DNA of 50,974 bases from Tenericutes bacterium HGW-Tenericutes-2 (GTDB taxonomy: Bacteria > Bacillota_I > Bacilli_A > Acholeplasmatales > Acholeplasmataceae): contig PGXL01000013.1 in the NCBI GenBank assembly GCA_002839095.1, positions 1 to 50,974 on the forward strand, read 5' to 3'. Below are positions 43,269-50,974 of the stretch, one piece after another. The translations under genes were made by a program, and so were the position numbers. Under the pieces are notes generated by a model. It searched no databases, was not told the origin of the DNA, and worked only from the letters and a program-made list of their open reading frames with translations. Position 1 is the stretch's first letter; each line of letters starts with the position of its first letter.

Positions 43269-43958
43269 TTAAACTAGACTTCTACCACCATCATAAACAA
43301 TAATGGATCCTGTCATATACTGATATACATCATCAGTTAACTGATAAACAACCTTAGCTATTTCTTCAGGTGTAAAGATATGCTTCATCGGAACTTTATT
43401 TTTCGCATCCTCTAATTTTTTCTGATCCTTATCAAAGACTTGATTCATTGGTGTATGCGTCGCACCAATATTTAATTGATTGACTCTAATATTTGGTGCT
43501 AGCTCTAAAGCTAGTTCCTTTGTCATCATTTCTAATGCTGCCTTTGACATATCATAGGTCATTTTATTGATTCTAGGAATTGTTCCATGAATAGAGCCTA
43601 AATTAATGATTAATCCATTTTTACTCATTTTAGGAATGATTTTATGGGTTAATGCCAATGTTCCAATAATATTGGTTTCAATTACATCTTGAATAGAATC
43701 AATTGAGCTATTGATAAATGGCTCTTCGATTTGGATTGCTGCGTTATTAATTAGGATATCGATAGATTCCATGCTATTCGCATATTTTGCTACTGCCTTA
43801 TAATCTCTTAGATCAAGCATTTTAAAAGATATGCTTTGATCAAGATCCTTTGGTTTTTTTATATCGATCGTATAGACTTGATATCCATTTTGGCTAAATA
43901 TCTGACATAATGCATATCCAATACCACCAGATCCGCCTGTTATCAATACCTTTTTCAT
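43269..43958 (-). CDS. Short-chain dehydrogenase/reductase
   Basis: This 229-residue classical SDR oxidoreductase uses NAD(P)(H). The cofactor motif is TGGSGGIG (7-14). NNAA is at 71-74, and the catalytic residues are S122, Y135 and K139 in NLGSIHG and TYDMSKAALEMM. YDGGRSLV at the end is typical. Substrate is unknown. It is a single-gene unit with AAAGGTGA before the start. Confidence 0.9.
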   Translation of the reverse strand: MKKVLITGGSGGIGYALCQIFSQNGYQVYTIDIKKPKDLDQSISFKMLDLRDYKAVAKYANSMESIDILINNAAIQIEEPFINSSIDSIQDVIETNIIGTLALTHKIIPKMSKNGLIINLGSIHGTIPRINKMTYDMSKAALEMMTKELALELAPNIRVNQLNIGATHTPMNQVFDKDQKKLEDAKNKVPMKHIFTPEEIAKVVYQLTDDVYQYMTGSIIVYDGGRSLV

Positions 43959-44063
43959 AGAGTCACCTTTTCATTTACTAAATATAGTAATATAATCTAC
44001 TTTCATTATATCTAAGAATTGGTGATTATACTTAAAAAGAATGATTTCATTTGAATAATAGAT

Positions 44064-45167
44064 TTAGTCATCGTCTTCTTCTGTTTCTTCTTCATCCTCA
44101 AATTCATCTTCATCATCGTCGTCATCACGATCTGTTTCATATTCATATGGATCGTCATCATCTGGATCTACATAAAATAAATAGGAAGTCTTTCCTGTAA
44201 TTGAATCGACAACGACTCTAACTGTCATTTCACCCTTGGTTGTTACATTATTGATTTTTGTTTCAAATTCAATATGAATTAAATCAATTTCATTTTCAGT
44301 AACGAATTCAAATTCAAATTTTCCTTCATTATTACCTTCTTTAAACTCTAATTTGACCTTGATTTCATCAGCATCATATTCGATTTCAAATTTGGTTTCT
44401 GATATGACCTCACCAAATTTGACAACCTTCATTTCAAAGGTTTCCTCTTCAGTTTCTTTAACATATTTCGTTTCAACATAGTTACTATCATTTAGCAGTG
44501 CCTTAAACTTAATGGTTTCTTCATCATCTTCAATTTCCTTTATGCCTTTGACTTGATAAGTTTGATTATTGAGAAGTAAGATACCAGTTAAATAGTATTC
44601 TGATTCTTCATCATTTTGATCAACTAGGAATAAATTATAATGCATGATATAAATTGTCTTATTACCTAATAAGTCAGATGTTTCAAATTCCATAAACGAC
44701 TCATAATCTTCTAAACTAGATTCTCCTGATTTAATATTGAATCCTTCCTTATTGGTAATCATTTGTTCTACAATTTTTAAATAAGGTCTAACATAACCAA
44801 TTAAAGGATTAGGAGTTGTTACTTCCATAAAGGTATTAAATGATACTTGAGTGTTTGTCATTTGTTCTGCAAAGATTGTGATTGTAGAAACTGCTTGATA
44901 GGATATAATCTTTTCTTCACTTGCTAAAAGCTTTGTATAAGGTGTTTGAGGAGTGTTTGGTTGTAATAGAAATCCGACAACCAAACCAATCACTAATACA
45001 CCTAAAACCATAGATAAGCCCTTATAAAGGGTAAATATCGATCTTTTTTGTTTTTCCACTTCGATTGCAGGCTTAACAAACTCAAAGTCTATCTTTGGAG
45101 GATTATTTGGTATGTTTGATTCAATTTGTGATTTAAAGATTCTTTTCATATCTTTATTTTTCATCAT
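44064..45167 (-). CDS. Membrane protein paired with ECF sigma factor (putative anti-sigma)
   Basis: This 367-residue protein has a short cytoplasmic N terminus (about 1-43), one membrane helix (about 46-67) and a large acidic outer domain that ends in an Asp/Glu-rich tail (about 345-367). The gene overlaps the sigma gene by one base, the classic arrangement of an anti-sigma factor. No zinc-type HxxxCxxC motif is present. The outer domain is clearly paralogous to the lipoprotein at 45770-46762: both have NYVE[ST]KY and a VxVVVDxxTGxTSYxxYV stretch followed by an acidic tail. Binding of cations is a guess. Confidence 0.7.
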   Translation of the reverse strand: MMKNKDMKRIFKSQIESNIPNNPPKIDFEFVKPAIEVEKQKRSIFTLYKGLSMVLGVLVIGLVVGFLLQPNTPQTPYTKLLASEEKIISYQAVSTITIFAEQMTNTQVSFNTFMEVTTPNPLIGYVRPYLKIVEQMITNKEGFNIKSGESSLEDYESFMEFETSDLLGNKTIYIMHYNLFLVDQNDEESEYYLTGILLLNNQTYQVKGIKEIEDDEETIKFKALLNDSNYVETKYVKETEEETFEMKVVKFGEVISETKFEIEYDADEIKVKLEFKEGNNEGKFEFEFVTENEIDLIHIEFETKINNVTTKGEMTVRVVVDSITGKTSYLFYVDPDDDDPYEYETDRDDDDDEDEFEDEEETEEDDD

Positions 45168-45676
45168 TATCCCTCATATCCTTTAAGCACCTTGAGTGCT
45201 TCCTGGTAAATCCACAAGACTGTGCCTAGTGGTTTATCAACCACCTTGGCAATGTCCTTAAATTTCATTTGATCTACAATCTTTAATAAGACAATCATGC
45301 GTTGATCATCATCTAAAATAGAGATCATTCTCTCAAATTGTTCCTTTTCATCTGGACTTTCTTCCTGAGTTGCCATTAGGTTATCATAATCAGTTTCTTC
45401 TAGTGGAACAAATTTCTTTGATCTTCTATAGTAATCAATTGTATGATATTTAGCCATTTGAAGTAACCAATTGTTAAAATTGGTATTTTCTTGAAATTGA
45501 TCAATTGATTTCATCATCTTCATATAGACATCTTGCATCAAGTCTTGGGTTTCTGCATGGTCCTTTACAATCGAAAAGATGATTGAATAAACCCCTCGCT
45601 TGGTTTCATGGTAAACATATTCGAATGCTTTCTCATTTTTCGCTTTGAGCTGTCTAATTGTCTTTTGATCAACCAT
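45167..45676 (-). CDS. ECF-type RNA polymerase sigma factor
   Basis: This 169-residue sigma-70 family protein lacks regions 1 and 3. Region 2 (about 15-85) has AETQDLMQDVYMKMMKS and NFNNWLLQMAKYHTIDYYRR. Region 4 (about 108-165) has DDQRMIVLLKIVDQMKFKDI and GTVLWIYQEALKVLK as DNA-binding helix. It probably directs transcription of its own operon and the paralogous lipoprotein in response to an envelope signal. An extended -10 lies upstream. Confidence 0.93.
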   Translation of the reverse strand: MVDQKTIRQLKAKNEKAFEYVYHETKRGVYSIIFSIVKDHAETQDLMQDVYMKMMKSIDQFQENTNFNNWLLQMAKYHTIDYYRRSKKFVPLEETDYDNLMATQEESPDEKEQFERMISILDDDQRMIVLLKIVDQMKFKDIAKVVDKPLGTVLWIYQEALKVLKGYEG

Positions 45677-45727
45677 TAATATGTTACCTCCATCTTATAA
45701 ATATAAGGAGAACAATATCCTCCCTAT

Positions 45728-45736
45728 ATTATAACA
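45728..45736 (-). promoter_or_regulatory. Extended -10 promoter of the sigma operon
   Basis: TGTTATAAT on the minus strand is a perfect TATAAT with a TG extension, about 52 bases before the sigma gene's start. A clear -35 is not seen. A GGAG/CTCC hairpin can form in the leader. Confidence 0.5.
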
Positions 45737-45769
45737 TGTGTTGTCTATTCGTTTTTTAAGATGAGTATG

Positions 45770-46762
45770 TTATTCTGTTGGTTCAGAATCATCGTTATCA
45801 TCTGAATCTTCATTATCATCTTCATCATCAATGTCACGATCTTTATCTACTTCATATGCATCATCATCTTCTGGTTCTACATATAATTTATAGCTTGTTT
45901 CTCCAGTTACTGGATCAACAACAACTAAAACCTTAATTTGACCTTTAGATTGAACACCGTCAATTTCTACATCAAATTGAATCTTTAGAATGGACTCGCC
46001 ATCTTCATCTTCATACTTAAACTCATAAGTACCCTTAGAATCTCCAGATAGGAATTCTAATTCAACTTTAAACTCATTATCTTCATCTTCAATCTTAATG
46101 ATTGTTTCTGAAACAACTACACCATTTAATACTGTTTTGGTTTCAAATTTAACTTCATCATCTTCAACTTGATATTTGGATTCAACATAGTTGTTGTCAT
46201 CAAGCTTAGCGATAAATTGAATTTTATCTTCATCTTCTTCAACTTCACGCTTACCTGTTAAAACGTAAGTGACGTCATTAACGATCATGATTCCATCAAT
46301 TGCATATTCTTTTTCATCATCATCGTCATCTTCTTCAGTTAGTGTCATATTATAATGAATTGTATAATACTGAGTTTCACCCTGAAGTGTCTTTGTTTCA
46401 AATGTCATCATGAATTCATAATCTTCAAGATTAGAATCAGTAACAACTACACTTAAACCGTTATTTGAGCCTAAGAACTTTTCAACAAGTTCAATATATG
46501 GATCAATAGAGTCTGTAAGTGGATCAGTATTTGTTACTGGATCAACTTCAAGTGATTGATAAGATGATAAAGTACTTGAGCCTTGTTGGCTAAGTGTTGT
46601 ATCAGTACTTTGACTTGATAAAATAGAAACTGCAGTTAATGCTTGAAAGGATAGTATTTCTTCATCTGAACCAAATAGTCCAGTATTCGTTTGAAAGCCT
46701 CCTGTACATGCCGTTAGCAATGCTATGGATAATATTGCAATACCTAAAAATAGTTTTTTCAT
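45770..46762 (-). CDS. Acidic surface lipoprotein, paralogue of the sigma partner
   Basis: This 330-residue lipoprotein has a signal ending in lipobox ALLTAC (Cys19). The mature protein is rich in Asp and Glu and ends in a nearly pure acidic tail (about 300-330). It shares its outer domain with the membrane protein at 44064-45167, for example DNNYVESKY versus DSNYVETKY. It sits immediately upstream of the sigma gene on the same strand. It may compete for or present the same signal as the membrane protein. No known domain is recognised. Confidence 0.75.
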   Translation of the reverse strand: MKKLFLGIAILSIALLTACTGGFQTNTGLFGSDEEILSFQALTAVSILSSQSTDTTLSQQGSSTLSSYQSLEVDPVTNTDPLTDSIDPYIELVEKFLGSNNGLSVVVTDSNLEDYEFMMTFETKTLQGETQYYTIHYNMTLTEEDDDDDEKEYAIDGIMIVNDVTYVLTGKREVEEDEDKIQFIAKLDDNNYVESKYQVEDDEVKFETKTVLNGVVVSETIIKIEDEDNEFKVELEFLSGDSKGTYEFKYEDEDGESILKIQFDVEIDGVQSKGQIKVLVVVDPVTGETSYKLYVEPEDDDAYEVDKDRDIDDEDDNEDSDDNDDSEPTE

Positions 46763-46821
46763 TGTTTTTTTCCTCTTTTCTTTTTTCTTACACTATATAA
46801 ACGAATGAACTTGAATTTTTA

Positions 46822-46850
46822 TTGGAAAAAAGTAAAAAAGAATGTATAAC
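46822..46850 (+). promoter_or_regulatory. Promoter of the oad operon
   Basis: TTGGAA (46822-46827) and TATAAC (46845-46850) are 17 bases apart. Transcription would start near 46857, giving a leader of about 65 bases before ATG 46923. Confidence 0.5.
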
Positions 46851-46922
46851 TATGTTAAAATGTTTTATGGAAACCCTTACATACCTTTTTTTATGCACAA
46901 ATATATAGAAGGAGACGATTAT

Positions 46923-48317
46923 ATGTCAATCAAAATAGTTGAGACTTCACTACGTGATGGTCATCAATCATTACTCGCAACAAGAATGACGACGAAAGAA
47001 ATATTAGAAATCATTCCAGATTTAGATAAAGCAGGCTTTCATGCCCTCGAGGTTTGGGGTGGTGCAACCTTTGATGCATGCCTACGCTTCTTAAATGAAG
47101 ATCCATGGGAAAGACTTCGAGAAATAAAGAAATTAGCTCCAAACACGAAGTTACAAATGCTATTTCGTGGTCAAAATATTCTAGGATATCGTCACTACGC
47201 TGATGATATCGTTGATATGTTTGTTAAAAAATCAATTGAAAATGGAATTGATATTATTCGTATCTTTGATGCGTTAAATGATATTAGAAATTTAAAGTCT
47301 GCAGTAGACGCGACCAAAAAGTATGGAGGTCACTGTCAAATTGCCTTAAGTTATACGACATCACCTGTGCATACAGTCGATTATTTCGTTAAACTTGCTC
47401 AAGAGGTTGAAAAGATGGGTGCTGATTCCTTGTGTATTAAGGATATGGCAGGTATTCTTCTTCCAAGTGATGCATATGATCTCATTTCTCAATTAAAGAA
47501 AAATACAAAGCTTCCAATTAATCTGCACTCGCACGCGACTGCAGGTATTATGGAAGCGACTTACCTTAAAGCGATTGAAGCAGGTGTCGATATCATCGAT
47601 ACCGCACTCTCTCCTTTATCTGGAGGTACTTCACAGCCAGCAACAGAATCATTTCACTACATTCTTCAAAATACAGAATATAATCCTAAACTAAATATCA
47701 AGCATTTAAATCATGCAGCTCAAAAGCTAACCATTATCAAAGATAACTATCTAAAGAGTGGAACCTTGAATCCAAAGGCACTTACATCCAATCCTAGCAT
47801 CCTAGAGTATCAGGTCCCTGGCGGAATGCTATCCAATCTCATGAGTCAGCTTAAAGAACAAAATCAGATGGATGACTATGAGGAAGTTCTAAAGGAAATT
47901 CCAATTGTCAGAAAGGATTTAGGATATCCACCTTTGGTCACTCCTATTTCTCAAATGGTTGGTACACAAGCAGTGATGAACGTGATCACTGGAGAACGCT
48001 ATAAAATCGTACCAACTGAAGTGAAAGAATACCTACATGGTTATTACGGTCTAGCTCCTGCTCCTGTAAACCCTCTAGTGCTCGCTAAGATCATCGGAAA
48101 TGACAAAGTAATTACACATCGTCCAGCAGATGATATAAAATCTGAGTTCGAGGAATTAAAGAAAAAGTATAGCTATATCGCAAAGGATGATGAAGATATA
48201 CTATCGATTGCACTCTTTGGAAAGGTTGCTTTAGATTTTCTTGAAAAGAAATATCAAGATAAACCTAAGACTCAAGTTTTCGCCTTTTCTGTAACTGTAG
48301 GAGGTAAATCATCATGA
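46923..48317 (+). CDS. oadA: Oxaloacetate decarboxylase alpha subunit (carboxyltransferase)
   Basis: This 464-residue carboxyltransferase moves CO2 from oxaloacetate to biotin on the separate carrier protein. The N-terminal TIM barrel starts with VETSLRDGHQSLLATRM and has CIKDMAGILLP and INLHSHATAG, whose histidines bind the metal. The conserved PGGMLSNL is present in the C-terminal part. There is no fused biotin domain. ATG 46923 has AGAAGGAGA upstream; an upstream in-frame ATG at 46842 lies in the promoter and is rejected. It is the first gene of the five-gene operon. Confidence 0.93.
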   Translation: MSIKIVETSLRDGHQSLLATRMTTKEILEIIPDLDKAGFHALEVWGGATFDACLRFLNEDPWERLREIKKLAPNTKLQMLFRGQNILGYRHYADDIVDMFVKKSIENGIDIIRIFDALNDIRNLKSAVDATKKYGGHCQIALSYTTSPVHTVDYFVKLAQEVEKMGADSLCIKDMAGILLPSDAYDLISQLKKNTKLPINLHSHATAGIMEATYLKAIEAGVDIIDTALSPLSGGTSQPATESFHYILQNTEYNPKLNIKHLNHAAQKLTIIKDNYLKSGTLNPKALTSNPSILEYQVPGGMLSNLMSQLKEQNQMDDYEEVLKEIPIVRKDLGYPPLVTPISQMVGTQAVMNVITGERYKIVPTEVKEYLHGYYGLAPAPVNPLVLAKIIGNDKVITHRPADDIKSEFEELKKKYSYIAKDDEDILSIALFGKVALDFLEKKYQDKPKTQVFAFSVTVGGKSS

Positions 48318-48601
48318 CAATACTTATCAGTACTTTATCTGAAGGTGTATTTATCTCACTCTTTAGTGTGATGATTGTCTTTATGATTTTAGGGATCATC
48401 GCATTTATCATTCAATCCCTACAATATATCTTTAAAAAACCAGAAAAACCTGAAATCATAAAAAAACCCTATGTTAAACCATTTGAATTAGCAGATATCA
48501 CAGATGATAACATGCTCGTTGCAGGATTAGTAGCTTCCATAGACTACTTCGAAGAAACCAAAGAAAATGTACGCATTCTCTCGATTAAAGAGATCAATTA
48601 A
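48314..48601 (+). CDS. oadG: Decarboxylase gamma subunit (OadG-like)
   Basis: This 95-residue protein has one N-terminal membrane helix (about 8-36) and a charged cytoplasmic tail. That is the layout of the gamma subunit, which holds alpha and beta together. It overlaps oadA by ATGA. The tail contains DDNMLVAGLVASIDYFEETK. Sequence alone is weak; position between alpha and carrier genes decides the call. Confidence 0.85.
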   Translation: MTILISTLSEGVFISLFSVMIVFMILGIIAFIIQSLQYIFKKPEKPEIIKKPYVKPFELADITDDNMLVAGLVASIDYFEETKENVRILSIKEIN

Positions 48602-48619
48602 GCTGAAAGGATAAAAAAC

Positions 48620-48958
48620 ATGAAACTCTATAAAATTAATGTAAACGGAAAAAGCTATGAGGTTGAAGTTGAAAGTGTAACTGAACACGCATCAACTATT
48701 CAACCAGTAAAACCAATTGAAAAAGCACCAGTTCAATCTGATACCAAAACAAACATTCTAGCACCGATGCAAGGAAATATCATTAAGCTCAATGTCATTG
48801 TAGGCAGTGAAGTCAAAAAGGGTGATGTTTTAATGGTGCTTGAAGCGATGAAACTAGAAAATGACATTCTATGTCCTGTAGATGGTTATGTAAGACAAGT
48901 CTTAATTAAAGAGCACCAAAAGGTGGATATCAATCAACTCATGTTGGTTATAGGATAA
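48620..48958 (+). CDS. Biotin carrier protein of the decarboxylase
   Basis: This 112-residue carrier has a short N-terminal segment, a Pro/Ala-rich linker (about 25-45) and a biotinyl domain (about 45-112). The biotinylated lysine is K78 in VLEAMKLEND. Carboxybiotin formed on OadA is passed to OadB. AAAGGA precedes the start. The downstream birA gene would attach the biotin. Confidence 0.94.
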   Translation: MKLYKINVNGKSYEVEVESVTEHASTIQPVKPIEKAPVQSDTKTNILAPMQGNIIKLNVIVGSEVKKGDVLMVLEAMKLENDILCPVDGYVRQVLIKEHQKVDINQLMLVIG

Positions 48959-48962
48959 GCTT

Positions 48963-50126
48963 ATGTGGGAAGCTCTTCTAGATTTTTTTGAAAGTACAGG
49001 ACTCTACTACTTTTTTGAACCTGATGGATGGAAATTCTTTATTATGATTGTTCTATCTCTCGTTCTTCTTTATCTTGCTGTTTTTAAAAAGTTTGAACCC
49101 TATCTATTAATTCCTATTGGGTTTGCGATGTTACTTGTTAACATCCCAAACACAGGCATGTTTGTTGAGACAATAAAAATGGTTGATGGTGTAGAAACAA
49201 CTACCTATAGCGGCCTATTAGGATATCTTTATTATGGTGTTAAATTAGGAATTTATCCACCTTTAATCTTTCTAGGCATTGGTGCAACAACTGACTTTGG
49301 ACCGCTTATTGCGAACCCTAAGAGTATGCTACTTGGTGCTGCTGCCCAAATCGGGATCTTTCTTACATTCATTGGGGCGATAGTTCTTGGCTTTAATGGG
49401 GCAGAATCGGCTTCTATAGGCATTATCGGTGGTGCGGATGGACCAACATCCATCTTACTTGCAAGTCGTCTTGCACCTCATTTATTAGGTGCGATATCAC
49501 TTGCTGCATATTCTTATATGGCATTAGTTCCAATTATCCAACCACCAATTATTAGACTATTAACGACTAAAAAAGAACGTGCAATCAAAATGGAACAGCT
49601 ACGTGTCGTTAATCCAAATGAAAAGATTTTATTTCCGATTGTAGTCACTGTATTATGCCTAACATTTATTCCATCATCAGCACCAATTATTGGGATGCTG
49701 ATGCTAGGTAATTTGATTAAAGAATCGAATATCGTTCCAGGATTAACTAAGATGGCTGGAGATTCATTATTATATATCATTACCATTCTTTTAGGTCTAT
49801 CCATTGGTGCGACAACCATGGGAACCTCATTTTTAAGAGTTGAAACCTTAATGATTATTGGTCTAGGCTTATTTGCCTTTGCACTCGCTACTGCTTCTGG
49901 TGTATTAGGTGGTAAGATTATGTGCAAACTCACTAACGGTAAGGTCAATCCAATGATTGGTGCAGCAGGTGTATCTGCAGTACCAATGGCAGCACGTGTT
50001 GTTCATATTGAAGGTCAGAAGGAAGATCCAACCAATTTCTTATTAATGCACGCGATGGGACCAAATGTCGCTGGTGTGATTGGTAGTGCGATTGCTGCTG
50101 GATTACTTCTAATGTTCTTTGCTTAA
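48963..50126 (+). CDS. oadB: Na+-translocating decarboxylase beta subunit
   Basis: This 387-residue membrane protein has about nine helices. It decarboxylates carboxybiotin and couples this to Na+ export. The signature GIIGGADGPTSILLASRL (153-170) contains the essential Asp. Further typical stretches are LGIGATTDFGPLIANP (104-119) and MGPNVAGVIGSAIAAG near the end. Methylmalonyl-CoA and glutaconyl-CoA decarboxylase beta subunits are close relatives, but the OadA-type alpha subunit favours oxaloacetate. Confidence 0.94.
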   Translation: MWEALLDFFESTGLYYFFEPDGWKFFIMIVLSLVLLYLAVFKKFEPYLLIPIGFAMLLVNIPNTGMFVETIKMVDGVETTTYSGLLGYLYYGVKLGIYPPLIFLGIGATTDFGPLIANPKSMLLGAAAQIGIFLTFIGAIVLGFNGAESASIGIIGGADGPTSILLASRLAPHLLGAISLAAYSYMALVPIIQPPIIRLLTTKKERAIKMEQLRVVNPNEKILFPIVVTVLCLTFIPSSAPIIGMLMLGNLIKESNIVPGLTKMAGDSLLYIITILLGLSIGATTMGTSFLRVETLMIIGLGLFAFALATASGVLGGKIMCKLTNGKVNPMIGAAGVSAVPMAARVVHIEGQKEDPTNFLLMHAMGPNVAGVIGSAIAAGLLLMFFA

Positions 50127-50127
50127 G

Positions 50128-50841
50128 ATGGAAAGATTACATTTTGAGTCCATTGATTCGACCAATAACTATATAAAAAGAAATTATGAATCTTTAAACC
50201 ATCTTTCTTGGGTAACTTCTGAGGTTCAAACCAATGGTAAGGGTAGATCATCAAAATCCTGGTATGGAGATGAAGATTCACTGCTTTGCTCGATATTGAT
50301 TAAAGAACAACTACCAGTAGAAAAAAATCAAATGATTCCTCTACTAGCTGCTAAGTCACTTCATCATGTATTATCTAAATATCATCAATCCATTGAGATC
50401 AAATGGCCTAATGACTTATTAATTCATTCTAAAAAGGTTGCAGGTATTCTTGTTGAATCCGTAGTAATTGAAAATGAATTTAAAGCTGTTATTATCGGCT
50501 TCGGAGTTAATGTGAATCAATTGGATTTCCCTGATTCCATTAAAGACATAGCAACTTCATTATCAATAGATGACATTTATGCACTTGACATCAATCAAAT
50601 ACTAACAGAACTCAATAAAAGGTTTATCAAAGACTATGAAATATTTAAAAAAAACCACATTGAAGTGATTCATTATTGTAATGATTATCTAGCCTATAAA
50701 AATAAAACGATATCCTATGTTGAAGAAAATAAGACACTTCAAGGGAATATCGAATATATTAATAACAATGGGCATCTTGTAGTTAGCAGAAATAAAGAAT
50801 TTATTCCACTCATCAGTGGAGAAATAGCCTTACTAAAGTAA
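50128..50841 (+). CDS. birA: Biotin--protein ligase
   Basis: This enzyme activates biotin with ATP and attaches it to the carrier lysine. The protein has about 237 residues and no N-terminal DNA-binding domain, so it is a ligase only. NGKGRSSKSWYG is the biotinyl-AMP loop; IKWPNDLLIHSKKVAGIL and VIIGFGVNVNQ complete the site. A C-terminal SH3-like domain (about 190-237) follows. ATG 50128 lies one base after the oadB stop. Location at the end of the operon matches supply of active carrier. Confidence 0.93.
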   Translation: MERLHFESIDSTNNYIKRNYESLNHLSWVTSEVQTNGKGRSSKSWYGDEDSLLCSILIKEQLPVEKNQMIPLLAAKSLHHVLSKYHQSIEIKWPNDLLIHSKKVAGILVESVVIENEFKAVIIGFGVNVNQLDFPDSIKDIATSLSIDDIYALDINQILTELNKRFIKDYEIFKKNHIEVIHYCNDYLAYKNKTISYVEENKTLQGNIEYINNNGHLVVSRNKEFIPLISGEIALLK

Positions 50842-50872
50842 AAAAGGAACTATTGCTGTAGTTCCTTTTTTT
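50841..50872 (+). terminator. Rho-independent terminator of the oad-birA operon
   Basis: AAAAAGGAACTA (50841-50852) pairs perfectly with TAGTTCCTTTTT (50859-50870) around a six-base loop, followed by more T. Beyond it, to the window end, no gene is seen. Confidence 0.85.
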
Positions 50873-50974
50873 ATGGGCTCTATAATTATGTTAGGGGTGG
50901 ATGATTTTTAAAAGGGTATTAAAAAAGCATAAGTAAATCTTTATAATAAAGGTAACCACACACTTTAGATAAGG

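Noticed and set aside
46842-46922. Upstream in-frame extension of oadA
   Set aside because: It overlaps the promoter, does not fit the family N terminus, and the internal ATG has a strong ribosome site.
49253-49948. Minus-strand open frames inside oadB
   Set aside because: They are antisense shadows of a well-supported gene with no ribosome sites or family features.

Overview
The window is AT-rich DNA from a bacterium that uses TGG for Trp and TGA as a true stop, so it is not a TGA-Trp mycoplasma. Gene content and style (strong AGGAGG-type ribosome sites, lipoproteins, very low GC, a Na+-pump decarboxylase, DUF438/DUF1858 proteins, galactose-rich polysaccharide use) suggest a low-GC Gram-positive relative, plausibly a standard-code Mollicutes-type organism such as Acholeplasmatales or Izemoplasmatales. 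That placement is inference; no rRNA or other phylogenetic marker is present.

188-16363 (minus) is a surface-polysaccharide operon of 16 genes. Its first gene is a winged-helix protein fused to a Rossmann-like domain (15740-16363). It contains a DegT aminotransferase, an LpxD-like acyltransferase, a PIG-L deacetylase, a small phosphoglycosyl transferase that starts the chain, a WecD-like GNAT, two glycosyltransferases, the three L-FucNAc genes (fnlA, fnlB, fnlC), a polymerase-like membrane protein, an O-acetyltransferase-like protein, a Wzx-type flippase, and wecC plus wecB for ManNAcA. The sugar set resembles that of S. aureus capsules 5 and 8.

16364-26674 is an accessory region. A minus operon encodes an XRE regulator, tyrosine integrase, excisionase-like HTH and DUF4373 replication-type protein. 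Facing away from it is a plus operon of an XRE-like regulator and two overlapping large serine recombinases. Next to these lies a minus-strand cargo: a 143-residue unknown protein, a 42-residue Pro/Lys-rich peptide, and an E2-like protein fused to a SEC-C zinc motif. A small terminated transcription unit sits among them. Degenerate repeats and transposon scars mark the edges.

26675-40283 (minus) is a galactoside/arabinan regulon: LacI regulator with two identical-core palindromic operators, a carbohydrate-binding lipoprotein, a GH43 lipoprotein, an ABC sugar importer (binding protein and two permeases, no ATPase), GH2 and GH43 enzymes, then galK, galM and galT. Polysaccharide is probably trimmed outside, imported as oligosaccharide, hydrolysed inside and fed to the Leloir pathway; galE is not in the window.

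40420-40735 is a decayed IS605-type tnpB. 40866-43228 (plus) carries DUF1858, DUF438-hemerythrin-PAS, DUF454 and DUF2784 proteins. 43269-46762 (minus) has an SDR, and an ECF sigma factor with a membrane partner and a paralogous lipoprotein. 46923-50841 (plus) is a Na+-translocating decarboxylase operon (oadA, oadG, biotin carrier, oadB) ending in the biotin ligase that would activate the carrier.
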